Below are positions 6,885 through 12,794 of a DNA stretch of 13,904 bases, in pieces. The notes beneath the pieces were generated by a model. That model saw only the letters and a program-made list of their open reading frames with translations. It was not told where the DNA came from and did no database searches. Source of the DNA: an uncultured Bacilli bacterium (GTDB taxonomy: Bacteria > Bacillota_I > Bacilli_A > RF39 > UBA660); contig CANRBD010000021.1 in the NCBI GenBank assembly GCA_947628765.1, forward strand, positions 1 through 13,904. Direction: 5' to 3'. Made by a program: the position numbers and the translations under genes. How positions within the stretch are numbered: position 1 is the first letter of the stretch; the number at the start of each line of letters is the position of its first letter.

Positions 6885-8093
6885 TTAGTACTTTTTATGA
6901 ACTTCTTTTTTACCTAACAACGAAGCTTTTTTAATCACATTTTTTCCATATTTATTTTTAATTTTATCTACAGCATCACTTAAATCTTGTTCTTGTTTAA
7001 AATTATCGCTTATCTCAAACAAAGATGGTTGATAACTGACATCATATGTCAAATCATCTAACCCTAGACCAACTAATCTAATCGGTTCTTCTTTCCACAT
7101 CTCATCTAAAAGTTTTTGGGCTGTTTCATAAATAGTTGTCGTATTATTAGCAGCATTTCGTAATTTAACTTGATGAGTATAATTTTTAAAAAAGGCATTT
7201 TTAAGTTGAACTCTAACCACGTTCGCATATCTTTTTTCCTTGCGTAACTGACTAGTTAAATTTTCACTAATAGCTTCTAATATTTCTAAAACTTCTTCTT
7301 TATGAATTAAATTATGATTTAATGTTATACTATTACTTAATCCTTTAGTAATAGTTTTATCTCGCTCAATCACTGAATTATCAATACCTTTAGCGGATTC
7401 GATTAATTTTGCCGCCTGATTTTTAAAATAAGGATATAAAAAATCAATTTCACATTTACTTAAATCGCCTATCGTCTTAATATTTAAAGCTTTCAATTTT
7501 TGAGCTGTTTTTTTTCCAACAAAAAACAAATCTTCTATTGGTAAAGGCCACATCTTAGTCGGTATTTCCTCATTAAATAAAGTATGAACGCGATCTGGTT
7601 TTGTAAAATCCGAAGCCATTTTCGCACACAATTTACTATTTGCAATACCAATATTTACGGTAAAACCTAATTTGGTTTTAATTTCATCCTTAAGTTTATA
7701 AGCAAATACTAGAGGATCACCATATAAATGTTTAATTGGACCATAATCTAAAAAACATTCATCAATACTCATTTTTTGAATATCCGGTGTATATGAATTA
7801 ATGAGTTCAAATAGTTTATCACTCATCTGTTTATACCATTTATAATTGGGTTTATATACTTTTAAATTAGGACATTTACGCTTAGCCATAAAAATAGGTT
7901 CAGCCGTAACTACACCTAATTTTTTAATAGGTGTAGATTTCGCTAACACAATACCATGACGTTTATTATCTTCATCACCGATGATAGCATAAGTGTTTCT
8001 AATATCATATTTAAAGCCTTCCTGCAATAATAAAACCGCCGTCCAAGATAAAAAGGCATTGTTGACATCTATATGCATGATAATTTTTTCCAT
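6885..8093 (-). CDS. dinB: Y-family DNA polymerase IV
   Basis: This 402-residue error-prone translesion polymerase copies past damaged template bases. The palm contains HIDVNNAF, with metal ligand D9 and steric-gate F14, and SIDECFLDYG, with D111 and E112. The thumb helix-hairpin-helix (GKKTAQKLKALNIKTIGDL) is at about 193-211, and the little finger covers about 240-350. QPSLF at 355-359 matches the QxxLF clamp-binding pentapeptide, followed by a 40-residue tail (about 360-402) predicted to be largely helical and charged. The NNAFLSW version of the first motif is typical of Firmicutes Pol IV. I start at the ATG at 8093, with AGGTGA upstream; the GTG at 8102 is part of that ribosome-binding site. 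No SOS (LexA) box is obvious in the short upstream region. Confidence 0.95.
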   Translation of the reverse strand: MEKIIMHIDVNNAFLSWTAVLLLQEGFKYDIRNTYAIIGDEDNKRHGIVLAKSTPIKKLGVVTAEPIFMAKRKCPNLKVYKPNYKWYKQMSDKLFELINSYTPDIQKMSIDECFLDYGPIKHLYGDPLVFAYKLKDEIKTKLGFTVNIGIANSKLCAKMASDFTKPDRVHTLFNEEIPTKMWPLPIEDLFFVGKKTAQKLKALNIKTIGDLSKCEIDFLYPYFKNQAAKLIESAKGIDNSVIERDKTITKGLSNSITLNHNLIHKEEVLEILEAISENLTSQLRKEKRYANVVRVQLKNAFFKNYTHQVKLRNAANNTTTIYETAQKLLDEMWKEEPIRLVGLGLDDLTYDVSYQPSLFEISDNFKQEQDLSDAVDKIKNKYGKNVIKKASLLGKKEVHKKY

Positions 8094-8110
8094 TTTCGTC
8101 ACCTAACATT

Positions 8111-8119
8111 ATTATAGCA
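8111..8119 (-). promoter_or_regulatory. Extended -10 promoter of dinB
   Basis: TGCTATAAT (8119-8111, minus strand) begins just after the T run of the upstream terminator and 17 bases before the dinB ATG. No good -35 is present because the terminator occupies that place. The resulting leader would be very short. Confidence 0.55.
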
Positions 8120-8120
8120 C

Positions 8121-8146
8121 AAAAAAAATAAGACCGAAGTCTTATT
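8121..8146 (-). terminator. Intrinsic terminator with UUCG loop
   Basis: The stem AATAAGAC / GTCTTATT closes a TTCG tetraloop and is followed by eight T residues on the minus strand. The stem's first arm includes the TAA stop codon of the upstream gene (8142-8144), so the coding region runs directly into the terminator. Confidence 0.93.
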
Positions 8147-8591
8147 CTCCTTTTTCGATTGTCTTTGTCGTTACTTTTGATAAGTCAGTTTTAGTTGAAG
8201 AAGCAATAGTTCTAGTTTCACCTGGATTCATTGCTTTTCCAATATGTCCAGGAAGAGTAATTACAGTTCTACCCTTTTCATCTTTTAAAGGAATATTTAC
8301 TTTTTCAACATCGATTTGTTTATCAGTATTATTAGTAACATCTATCGTTAGATGAAAATATCCATCTTCATCTTTTAAAAGCATGATGTTGTGAAATGTT
8401 AATCCTTCATAAGTTTCTTCTTTGACAATTCCTGCAGCTGTAATTGCAGTTGGATTTGATTCTTTCTCAGTTTTAGTTGTTTCTTTATTACCCATAAATA
8501 ACACCACGGCGGCTACTAAGGCAATAATAATTACAACTATAATAATAGCAATAGCCATAACTTTTTTGTTTACAACGACCTTTTTATCCAT
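8142..8591 (-). CDS. Membrane-anchored protein with an Ig/FxLYD-like extracytoplasmic domain
   Basis: This 149-residue protein has a basic N-terminus, one membrane segment (about 11-33) and a low-complexity linker (about 34-50). A single compact beta domain (about 52-142) follows, with GLTFHNIMLLKDEDGYFHLTI, then VTNNTDKQIDVEKVNIPLKDEKG, then MNPGETRTI. The pattern of a strand, then a V-T-N-N-T turn, then a strand with KDEKGR, then a G-E-T strand is typical of FxLYD or DUF4352-type immunoglobulin-like domains on Gram-positive surfaces. The assignment is by pattern only. It has a clear AAGGAGG site, its own strong promoter and its own terminator. Function is unknown; it could bind or stabilise other envelope proteins. 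Confidence 0.8.
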   Translation of the reverse strand: MDKKVVVNKKVMAIAIIIVVIIIALVAAVVLFMGNKETTKTEKESNPTAITAAGIVKEETYEGLTFHNIMLLKDEDGYFHLTIDVTNNTDKQIDVEKVNIPLKDEKGRTVITLPGHIGKAMNPGETRTIASSTKTDLSKVTTKTIEKGE

Positions 8592-8617
8592 GTTATCCTC
8601 CTTTATCTTACAATTAT

Positions 8618-8646
8618 ATTATAACCAAATTTATTAAATTTTGCAA
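8618..8646 (-). promoter_or_regulatory. Promoter of the 8142-8591 gene
   Basis: TTGCAA (8646-8641) and TATAAT (8623-8618) on the minus strand are separated by exactly 17 bases, 26 bases before the start codon. It separates this gene from the ltaS-type operon just upstream. Confidence 0.75.
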
Positions 8647-8659
8647 TAAAAATATAAAA

Positions 8660-9301
8660 TTAATTACTTGTTTCTTTCATTTCCGCAACTTCTAATTTTT
8701 TATTACTATGAATTAAAGTTAAAGTTCCCGAAGCTTGATAGTCTAAATCTTTTTGATATTCAATATCAAAATTAATCATATAAGCATTTTCATCTTCATT
8801 GTCACCATACTTAAAGGCGGCTTTTTCGCCCGCTTCAGTAGAAACTTTAGTTATGATTGGTAATTCCTGTGTACGATTACCATATAAGTTACTTTGAACA
8901 TTTTTGTACATTGAACTAGCCGCTAATTTTGTAAAATCATCACGGAAATCTTTATATACAAATTGAATACCGCCAACATCATTTTTATTAATTTTATTAT
9001 CTAAATTAAAGAAATCAGCGACAAATAATTTCGTAACTAAATCAGCATATTTGTCTTCATCAACATCAGTATCTTCTAAAACTTCTTTTAATTCTTTAAA
9101 TAATTCTTTGTAATATTTAGTAGCATTACTACGCAAAGTATAATCATACCCCTCGATTGTATCTACACTTTTAATTTTAATAGTATTATCCCCTTTATCT
9201 CTAGTAAAAAAGATAACTAAGCCAATTATAATAGCGACTATTATTAATAATAGCACTACAAACTTGGTCACTTTTTTCTTGCTTATTCTTCTTTTAGCCA
9301 T
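8660..9301 (-). CDS. Single-pass extracytoplasmic protein coupled to the LtaS-type enzyme
   Basis: The 213-residue product has a very basic N-terminus (MAKRRISKKK), one membrane segment (about 12-32) and a soluble outside part. Residues about 58-105 look helical (YYKELFKELKEVLED, ADLVTKLFVADFFNL). The C-terminal half has beta-strand character (about 147-213), ending in GTLTLIHSNKKLEVAEMKE, a topology compatible with an NTF2-like or similar alpha+beta domain. No family is recognised. Its ATG overlaps the stop of the upstream phosphoglycerol transferase gene by eight bases (ATGGCTAA). Strong coupling suggests both proteins act together at the membrane, perhaps as an accessory subunit of teichoic acid synthesis; this is inference. 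Confidence 0.8.
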   Translation of the reverse strand: MAKRRISKKKVTKFVVLLLIIVAIIIGLVIFFTRDKGDNTIKIKSVDTIEGYDYTLRSNATKYYKELFKELKEVLEDTDVDEDKYADLVTKLFVADFFNLDNKINKNDVGGIQFVYKDFRDDFTKLAASSMYKNVQSNLYGNRTQELPIITKVSTEAGEKAAFKYGDNEDENAYMINFDIEYQKDLDYQASGTLTLIHSNKKLEVAEMKETSN

Positions 9302-11351
9302 TTTTCTTCTCCTTTAAAACTTCTTTACTTTCATTAGTCTTTTTAATTAAGTCATGGACAATTATATCATTCGAAGTAGTAACTTCAAGTTCTGCCCGTT
9401 CACTATAATTTTCAATATAATCCGCACCAATAACGGCATTTTGGTCTAATAAAACACCCTCATCGTTTTGACTATCATAGTACATTTTATTAGTAATCCA
9501 ATTACCATTTGGGAACACCACAAAGTTGTCATTAACACTAAATATATCATGTCCTAAAGCATAAGGACTATGGAAACCTAACATATTACCTAAAGTTGGT
9601 AAAACATCATACATTCCCATTATTTGTTTAACTTCTTTTTTAGCTTGATGATCTTTAGTCCAAATTATAAATGGCACTTTTCGATTAATCTCATATTCAT
9701 ATTTGGTATATTCTTTATAATGTGGATCATCTTCGTCATATTTAGAATCAGTTTCCGGATTATAATTATAATAGCGATTATATTCACTACGTTTAATCTT
9801 GGCATCATGGTCACCATAGATAACTAAAATAGTATTATCTAAAAGTCCGGCCTCATCTAATTCCGTTATAAATTCACCAATCGCCGCATCCGCATAATGA
9901 GCAGTAGTGAAATAATCACCTAAGGTTGTTCCTTTTAAATAATCGTTAATAACTTCTTCCGTAGCTCCCGTTTCTGGATTAGTTCTAGTATATTTATAAG
10001 TCAAATCTAAATCTGTACTATCCTCAAGACCAGTAAAAGGTGTATGGTTAGTAAGCATTAACAAAACGCCATACCAATTTTCATGTTTTTCATTAATTTT
10101 CTTTATTTTTTCGGTGCTTTGTTTAAAGAATGATTTATCATTTAAACCTAACCCAATAATATCTTCTTCATTTATTTTATAATCGTTAGTATGATTATAA
10201 AATTTATCGTAACCTAAATGCTCATGCATAACATCACGGTTCCACATACTTCCCCGATTGGCATGCATACTAAAGGTATAATAGTTTTGTTCTTTTAACA
10301 ATTTAGGAATAGTTACAAATTCACGATCCCAATAACTAACAAAAACTGTTCCATTACTAGCTGGAAGTAATGAAGTAGCAAAAGTAAATTCACTATCACT
10401 ACTCGTTCCTACACTTTCTTGAGCATAAAAATTTGAAAAATATAAGCCTTCTTTAGAAAGTTTTTTTAAGTTTGGCGTTATTTCTTTGCCATTAATCTTC
10501 GTATTTAATAAGAAATTTTGAATACTTTCAGCGTGAATAACAATAACATTTTTGCCTTTATATTTATCCGTATATTTATTTTGTTTCTGTTCTGATGGAT
10601 ATTTTTCATAATAGTCTCTAAAGCCCTTAGCCGCTTCATCATAACCGAATAATGGACTAATTTGTGGTTTTAAAGAAGCAATTAAATCATTAGCTTGATA
10701 AACATAAACACCAAATTTCATAACGACATATTCGCGATTCCATTGCTTATAAATACGGCTAATATCGGTAGATGTTAAAGTAGTTAGAAAACAGCCTAAG
10801 AAGATAGCACTGATAATAATTACTTTTAAGAAAGTGAAACGCGATTGTTTTTTACCAGTAATACTATCATAATAGCTAGTATTTTTCAATTTTTTATTAA
10901 CAATAATTAAAATAATTGGACCTAAAATATAACTAAAATCTTTTATTTCCACAATCGTATTCAAGGCATCACCAACGCCAAATATTTGCATGGAGGTAGC
11001 TAAAAGAGAAAATGAGGTAAAGGAAACATAATTTGTGTAATAAGCGGAATTAATAACACATATGGCCGTAAAAATAATTGACCAAGTCATTAAATATTTA
11101 AAACGGTGTTTAGCTTTAACTAAATAAGCAAATGCCCCAACTAAGAAAATAACCGCCGCATCCGCTAACATTGGGCTGATGGCTAAACCATTTTTTACCG
11201 TAAAAATTCTTAAAAATAAAGCTTCGATAAAGGCTGTTAAAATAAATGTAATAAATAAAGCATTATGTTTCAAATAATAATGCATATCTTTTAGAAATTT
11301 TTTTAAAAACCGTTTGCTATGGTTTTTTGCTTTTACTAACTTTTCCTTCAT
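9294..11351 (-). CDS. ltaS: LTA synthase family phosphoglycerol transferase
   Basis: This 685-residue integral membrane enzyme belongs to the alkaline phosphatase/sulfatase superfamily. Family members polymerise glycerol phosphate from phosphatidylglycerol onto a lipid anchor outside the cell. About five membrane segments lie within residues 30-195 and an extracellular catalytic domain covers about 265-610. Residues corresponding to the known active site are present: E275 (VIHAES), nucleophile T316 (VGTSSDSEF), W370/R372 (GSMWNRD), H436 (TNHTPF) and D514/H515 (YGDHD). A Tyr/Asp-rich insertion (about 522-555) makes it longer than S. aureus LtaS. AGAGGTGG precedes the ATG. The gene leads a two-gene operon with the coupled anchored protein. 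It could be a paralogue with a related substrate (for example a primase or another glycerol-phosphate polymer), so the exact product is less certain than the family. Confidence 0.92.
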   Translation of the reverse strand: MKEKLVKAKNHSKRFLKKFLKDMHYYLKHNALFITFILTAFIEALFLRIFTVKNGLAISPMLADAAVIFLVGAFAYLVKAKHRFKYLMTWSIIFTAICVINSAYYTNYVSFTSFSLLATSMQIFGVGDALNTIVEIKDFSYILGPIILIIVNKKLKNTSYYDSITGKKQSRFTFLKVIIISAIFLGCFLTTLTSTDISRIYKQWNREYVVMKFGVYVYQANDLIASLKPQISPLFGYDEAAKGFRDYYEKYPSEQKQNKYTDKYKGKNVIVIHAESIQNFLLNTKINGKEITPNLKKLSKEGLYFSNFYAQESVGTSSDSEFTFATSLLPASNGTVFVSYWDREFVTIPKLLKEQNYYTFSMHANRGSMWNRDVMHEHLGYDKFYNHTNDYKINEEDIIGLGLNDKSFFKQSTEKIKKINEKHENWYGVLLMLTNHTPFTGLEDSTDLDLTYKYTRTNPETGATEEVINDYLKGTTLGDYFTTAHYADAAIGEFITELDEAGLLDNTILVIYGDHDAKIKRSEYNRYYNYNPETDSKYDEDDPHYKEYTKYEYEINRKVPFIIWTKDHQAKKEVKQIMGMYDVLPTLGNMLGFHSPYALGHDIFSVNDNFVVFPNGNWITNKMYYDSQNDEGVLLDQNAVIGADYIENYSERAELEVTTSNDIIVHDLIKKTNESKEVLKEKKNG

Positions 11352-11377
11352 AAGTCCACCTCTACATATACTATATA

Positions 11378-11386
11378 ATTATAACA
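11378..11386 (-). promoter_or_regulatory. Extended -10 promoter of the ltaS-type gene
   Basis: TGTTATAAT on the minus strand (11386-11378) lies 26 bases before the start codon. The matching -35 position falls in the A/T run at about 11401-11406, which is the outer edge of the mobile-element relic, so the insertion boundary touches this promoter. Confidence 0.6.
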
Positions 11387-11398
11387 CGTTTTTAATAT

Positions 11399-11452
11399 AA
11401 AAAAAAGGGGCTGTCGGGAAATTAAATAATTAATTTTCCTATAGCCTTTTTT
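11399..11452. terminator. Terminator-like palindrome at the left end of the relic
   Basis: The 17-bp imperfect stem (11409-11425 / 11430-11446) has a four-base loop, six T residues after it on the plus strand and, on the minus strand, CCCC plus eight T residues. It can act as an intrinsic terminator in both directions. On the minus strand it would stop read-through from the yihY side before the ltaS-type gene. Confidence 0.6.
11402..11435 (+). repeat. Left terminal inverted repeat of the relic
   Basis: This is identical to the reverse complement of 11777-11810. It also forms most of a local palindrome: 11409-11425 pairs with 11430-11446 (16 of 17 positions pair, counting two G-T pairs), with T or A runs outside. 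Confidence 0.9.
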
Positions 11453-11541
11453 CTTTGAAAAAGGAAATATTTATATTTTTAAATGAAGTATATCAATAAC
11501 CAAATGATCTAATGCTGCTTGTTTCTTAATATATATAAATT

Positions 11542-11667
11542 TTAAATCAAATTTATATAATTATTAAAGCTTTTTAATAAACAAAAATAATCGATTTTTC
11601 CATTTTCCTCATAATAGTTCTCTGAGGAAACTAGGAAAAAACTTCTTTTTATAGTAAAATAGTTCAT
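11542..11667 (-). pseudogene. 41-codon open frame, possible N-terminal transposase remnant
   Basis: An ATG at 11667 opens a 41-residue frame (MNYFTIKRSFFLVSSENYYE, then ENGKIDYFCLLKSFNNYINLI) ended by TAA at 11542. It is preceded on the same strand by a possible promoter (TTCAAA, 17 bases, TACAAT) and by a hairpin ending one base before the ATG. A second short open stretch further on, in another frame (KKQAALDHLVIDILHLKI then stop, about 11450-11512), could be a C-terminal remnant. Both lie inside the inverted repeats, as expected for a transposase gene collapsed by internal deletion. The peptide is not matched to a family, so this is only a suggestion. Confidence 0.3.
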
Positions 11668-11703
11668 GTGATATCAACTTTCTAGACAAAAGTATTGTAT
11701 CAC
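11668..11703 (-). promoter_or_regulatory. Hairpin directly before the relic start codon
   Basis: GTGATATCAA (11668-11677) and TTGTATCAC (11695-11703) pair with one bulge. The stem ends exactly at the base before the ATG at 11667 (minus strand) and overlaps the -10-like TACAAT. It could be an operator, or an RNA hairpin masking translation of an insertion sequence's transposase when it is read from outside. Confidence 0.45.
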
Positions 11704-11738
11704 AAAACGCCGAAGGTTTGAATTCCTAAGGCGTTTTT
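11704..11738. terminator. Terminator-like hairpin inside the relic
   Basis: The stem aaaacgcc (11704-11711) / ggcgtttt (11730-11737) has further AGG/CCT pairing in the loop and a T run on the plus side. On the minus strand it lies just upstream of the relic promoter, where it would block transcription entering the element. Confidence 0.5.
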
Positions 11739-11762
11739 ATATTTCTTCATACTTATTTTAGA

Positions 11763-11810
11763 AAAAGAGCTGTCGGAATTAATTATTTAATTTCCCGACA
11801 GCCCCTTTTT
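11763..11810 (+). terminator. Terminator-like palindrome at the right end of the relic
   Basis: The arm ctgtcgg (11770-11776) pairs with the end of the right inverted repeat (cccgacag, 11793-11800), with AT pairing inside, and is followed by CCCC and TTTTT on the plus strand. On the minus strand it is followed by CTCTTTTTC, so termination could occur in both directions. Confidence 0.5.
11777..11810 (-). repeat. Right terminal inverted repeat of the relic
   Basis: This is the perfect 34-base inverted copy of 11402-11435. The two copies have no mismatch, which suggests recent activity or selection on the ends. Confidence 0.9.
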
Positions 11811-11837
11811 GCTAGAAAATAGCCTTTTAAATAGGAG

Positions 11838-11936
11838 ATTTATTACCATATAATACTGCTCGCGTTCCCATGAAACCGAGATAAGTACTAGTAGTCTGTG
11901 GGTAAGATACATACTGGTAATAAATATGTATCCCAC
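11838..11936. other. Unassigned structured segment next to the yihY stop
   Basis: This stretch is visibly less AT-rich than its surroundings and rich in nested inverted repeats. An 11-bp perfect pair (11838-11848 with 11915-11925, ATTTATTACCA / TGGTAATAAAT) encloses a hairpin at about 11859-11880 (on the minus strand CTCGGTTTC, ATG, GGAAC, bulged G, CGAG). A third stem, GATACATA (11906-11913) / TATGTATC (11925-11932), extended by GTGG/CCAC, carries the TGGTAATAAA half of the first pair in its loop. The first and third stems therefore compete or form a pseudoknot. It ends on the first base of the yihY stop codon. It matches no RNA family I know, and strand and function are unknown. Confidence 0.5.
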
Positions 11937-12778
11937 TAATTATCTTGGCTTTTTTCTTCTTTTTTATGTAATTTTTTTTGCGTCATATTATAGTCAGTAG
12001 AATTAATGGCAATACCCATAACTAAAATATATGACAAATAATAAATCCAAATCATCATCGCCATAATCGCACTAATACTGCCATAGAACATTTTGTAATT
12101 ATTAAAGTTAGAAGTATATATTGAATAAATAAAGGTCCCAACAATCCAAAAAACAGTTGTAAATAAAGCTCCTTTATTCATATATTTGCTTGAAATGCGT
12201 TCATCTGGGGCGATTGAATAAAATATTTTAATTGTTAAAAAGATACAGATAAATGCTACTGGCCATTTTAATAAAACAAATAATGAGTATAAACTGCTAC
12301 TAACATCTTTTAAAACCTCTAAATGAATAAGACCACTAACAATAACATTTCCATATGCTAAAACCAAAACATTAAAAATAAATAAACCCATTAATAGGAT
12401 AATCATAAAAAAGGCTTTTATTCGTCTTTTTAAAAAAGGATCATGTTTAATACCAAAAAGTTCATTAGAAGCGACAATCAAGGAATTGGTTCCATTGGAA
12501 ATTAAATAAAAACCAATAATTAAGAAAAAAGCCACATTTCCAGTAATATGGCTTTCAGTAATAAATGGTGAAAGCACATTTAATATTTCCGCCGGAATGA
12601 TATTATCCATAATTGACAAAAAGGCATTAGAAAATAAAGAAATATTAGATCCTATATATCCAATTAAAGTTAAAAGTGGAAAAATAGCAAGCACAATAAA
12701 AAAGGCTAGCTGACCTGGAAGAATCATCATCGCAGGATCCATGAAAATATCAATAATTTTTTTTAAAAACTTCTTCAT
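11936..12778 (-). CDS. YihY/virulence factor BrkB family membrane protein
   Basis: This 280-residue protein has six predicted membrane segments (about 20-42, 80-98, 120-145, 162-188, 203-221, 232-258). It carries the family hallmarks: an APDERISSKYMNKGALFTTV stretch at about 190-209 and FYGSISAIMAMMIWIYYLSY at about 231-250. The family is widespread and of unclear function; the old ribonuclease BN label for its E. coli member is an error. The C-terminal tail (about 262-280) is charged and cytoplasmic. The start has GAGG seven bases upstream. It begins 16 bases after the stop of the GGDEF receptor gene, so the two are co-transcribed. Confidence 0.93.
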   Translation of the reverse strand: MKKFLKKIIDIFMDPAMMILPGQLAFFIVLAIFPLLTLIGYIGSNISLFSNAFLSIMDNIIPAEILNVLSPFITESHITGNVAFFLIIGFYLISNGTNSLIVASNELFGIKHDPFLKRRIKAFFMIILLMGLFIFNVLVLAYGNVIVSGLIHLEVLKDVSSSLYSLFVLLKWPVAFICIFLTIKIFYSIAPDERISSKYMNKGALFTTVFWIVGTFIYSIYTSNFNNYKMFYGSISAIMAMMIWIYYLSYILVMGIAINSTDYNMTQKKLHKKEEKSQDN

Positions 12779-12794
12779 GTTCTAGCCTCACTTA

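Larger units (their letters stand above)
11402..11810. mobile_element. MITE-like relic with 34-bp perfect terminal inverted repeats
   Basis: Positions 11402-11435 and the reverse complement of 11777-11810 are identical over 34 bases (aaaaa, then ggggctgtcggg, then an AT-rich 17-mer). Each end is also palindromic on its own. The interior (about 340 bases) holds no intact transposase but has a promoter-like region, two hairpins and a 41-codon open frame on the minus strand. Size, end structure and position in a gap between genes fit a MITE or an internally deleted insertion sequence. A target-site duplication is not clear because A and T runs flank both ends. The G4-CTGTC tips recall several DDE insertion-sequence families, but I cannot assign one. 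Confidence 0.8.

Noticed and set aside
8094..8102. GTG start for dinB at 8102
   Set aside because: The GTG is part of the AGGTGA ribosome-binding site serving the ATG at 8093, and the family begins at M-x-x-I-x-H-I-D.
11838..11936. Resemblance to 5S rRNA (GTTCCCATG...CCGA...AAGT on the plus strand)
   Set aside because: The shared words are short, and the helix IV/V region and overall length do not fit. The outer 11-bp stem also competes with another hairpin. A real 5S gene would be far better conserved.
11838..11936. T-box leader on the minus strand (TGGGAACGCGAG looks like part of a T-box bulge)
   Set aside because: The core GGTGG word, specifier loop and AG-box are absent, and no aminoacyl-tRNA synthetase or amino-acid gene follows.
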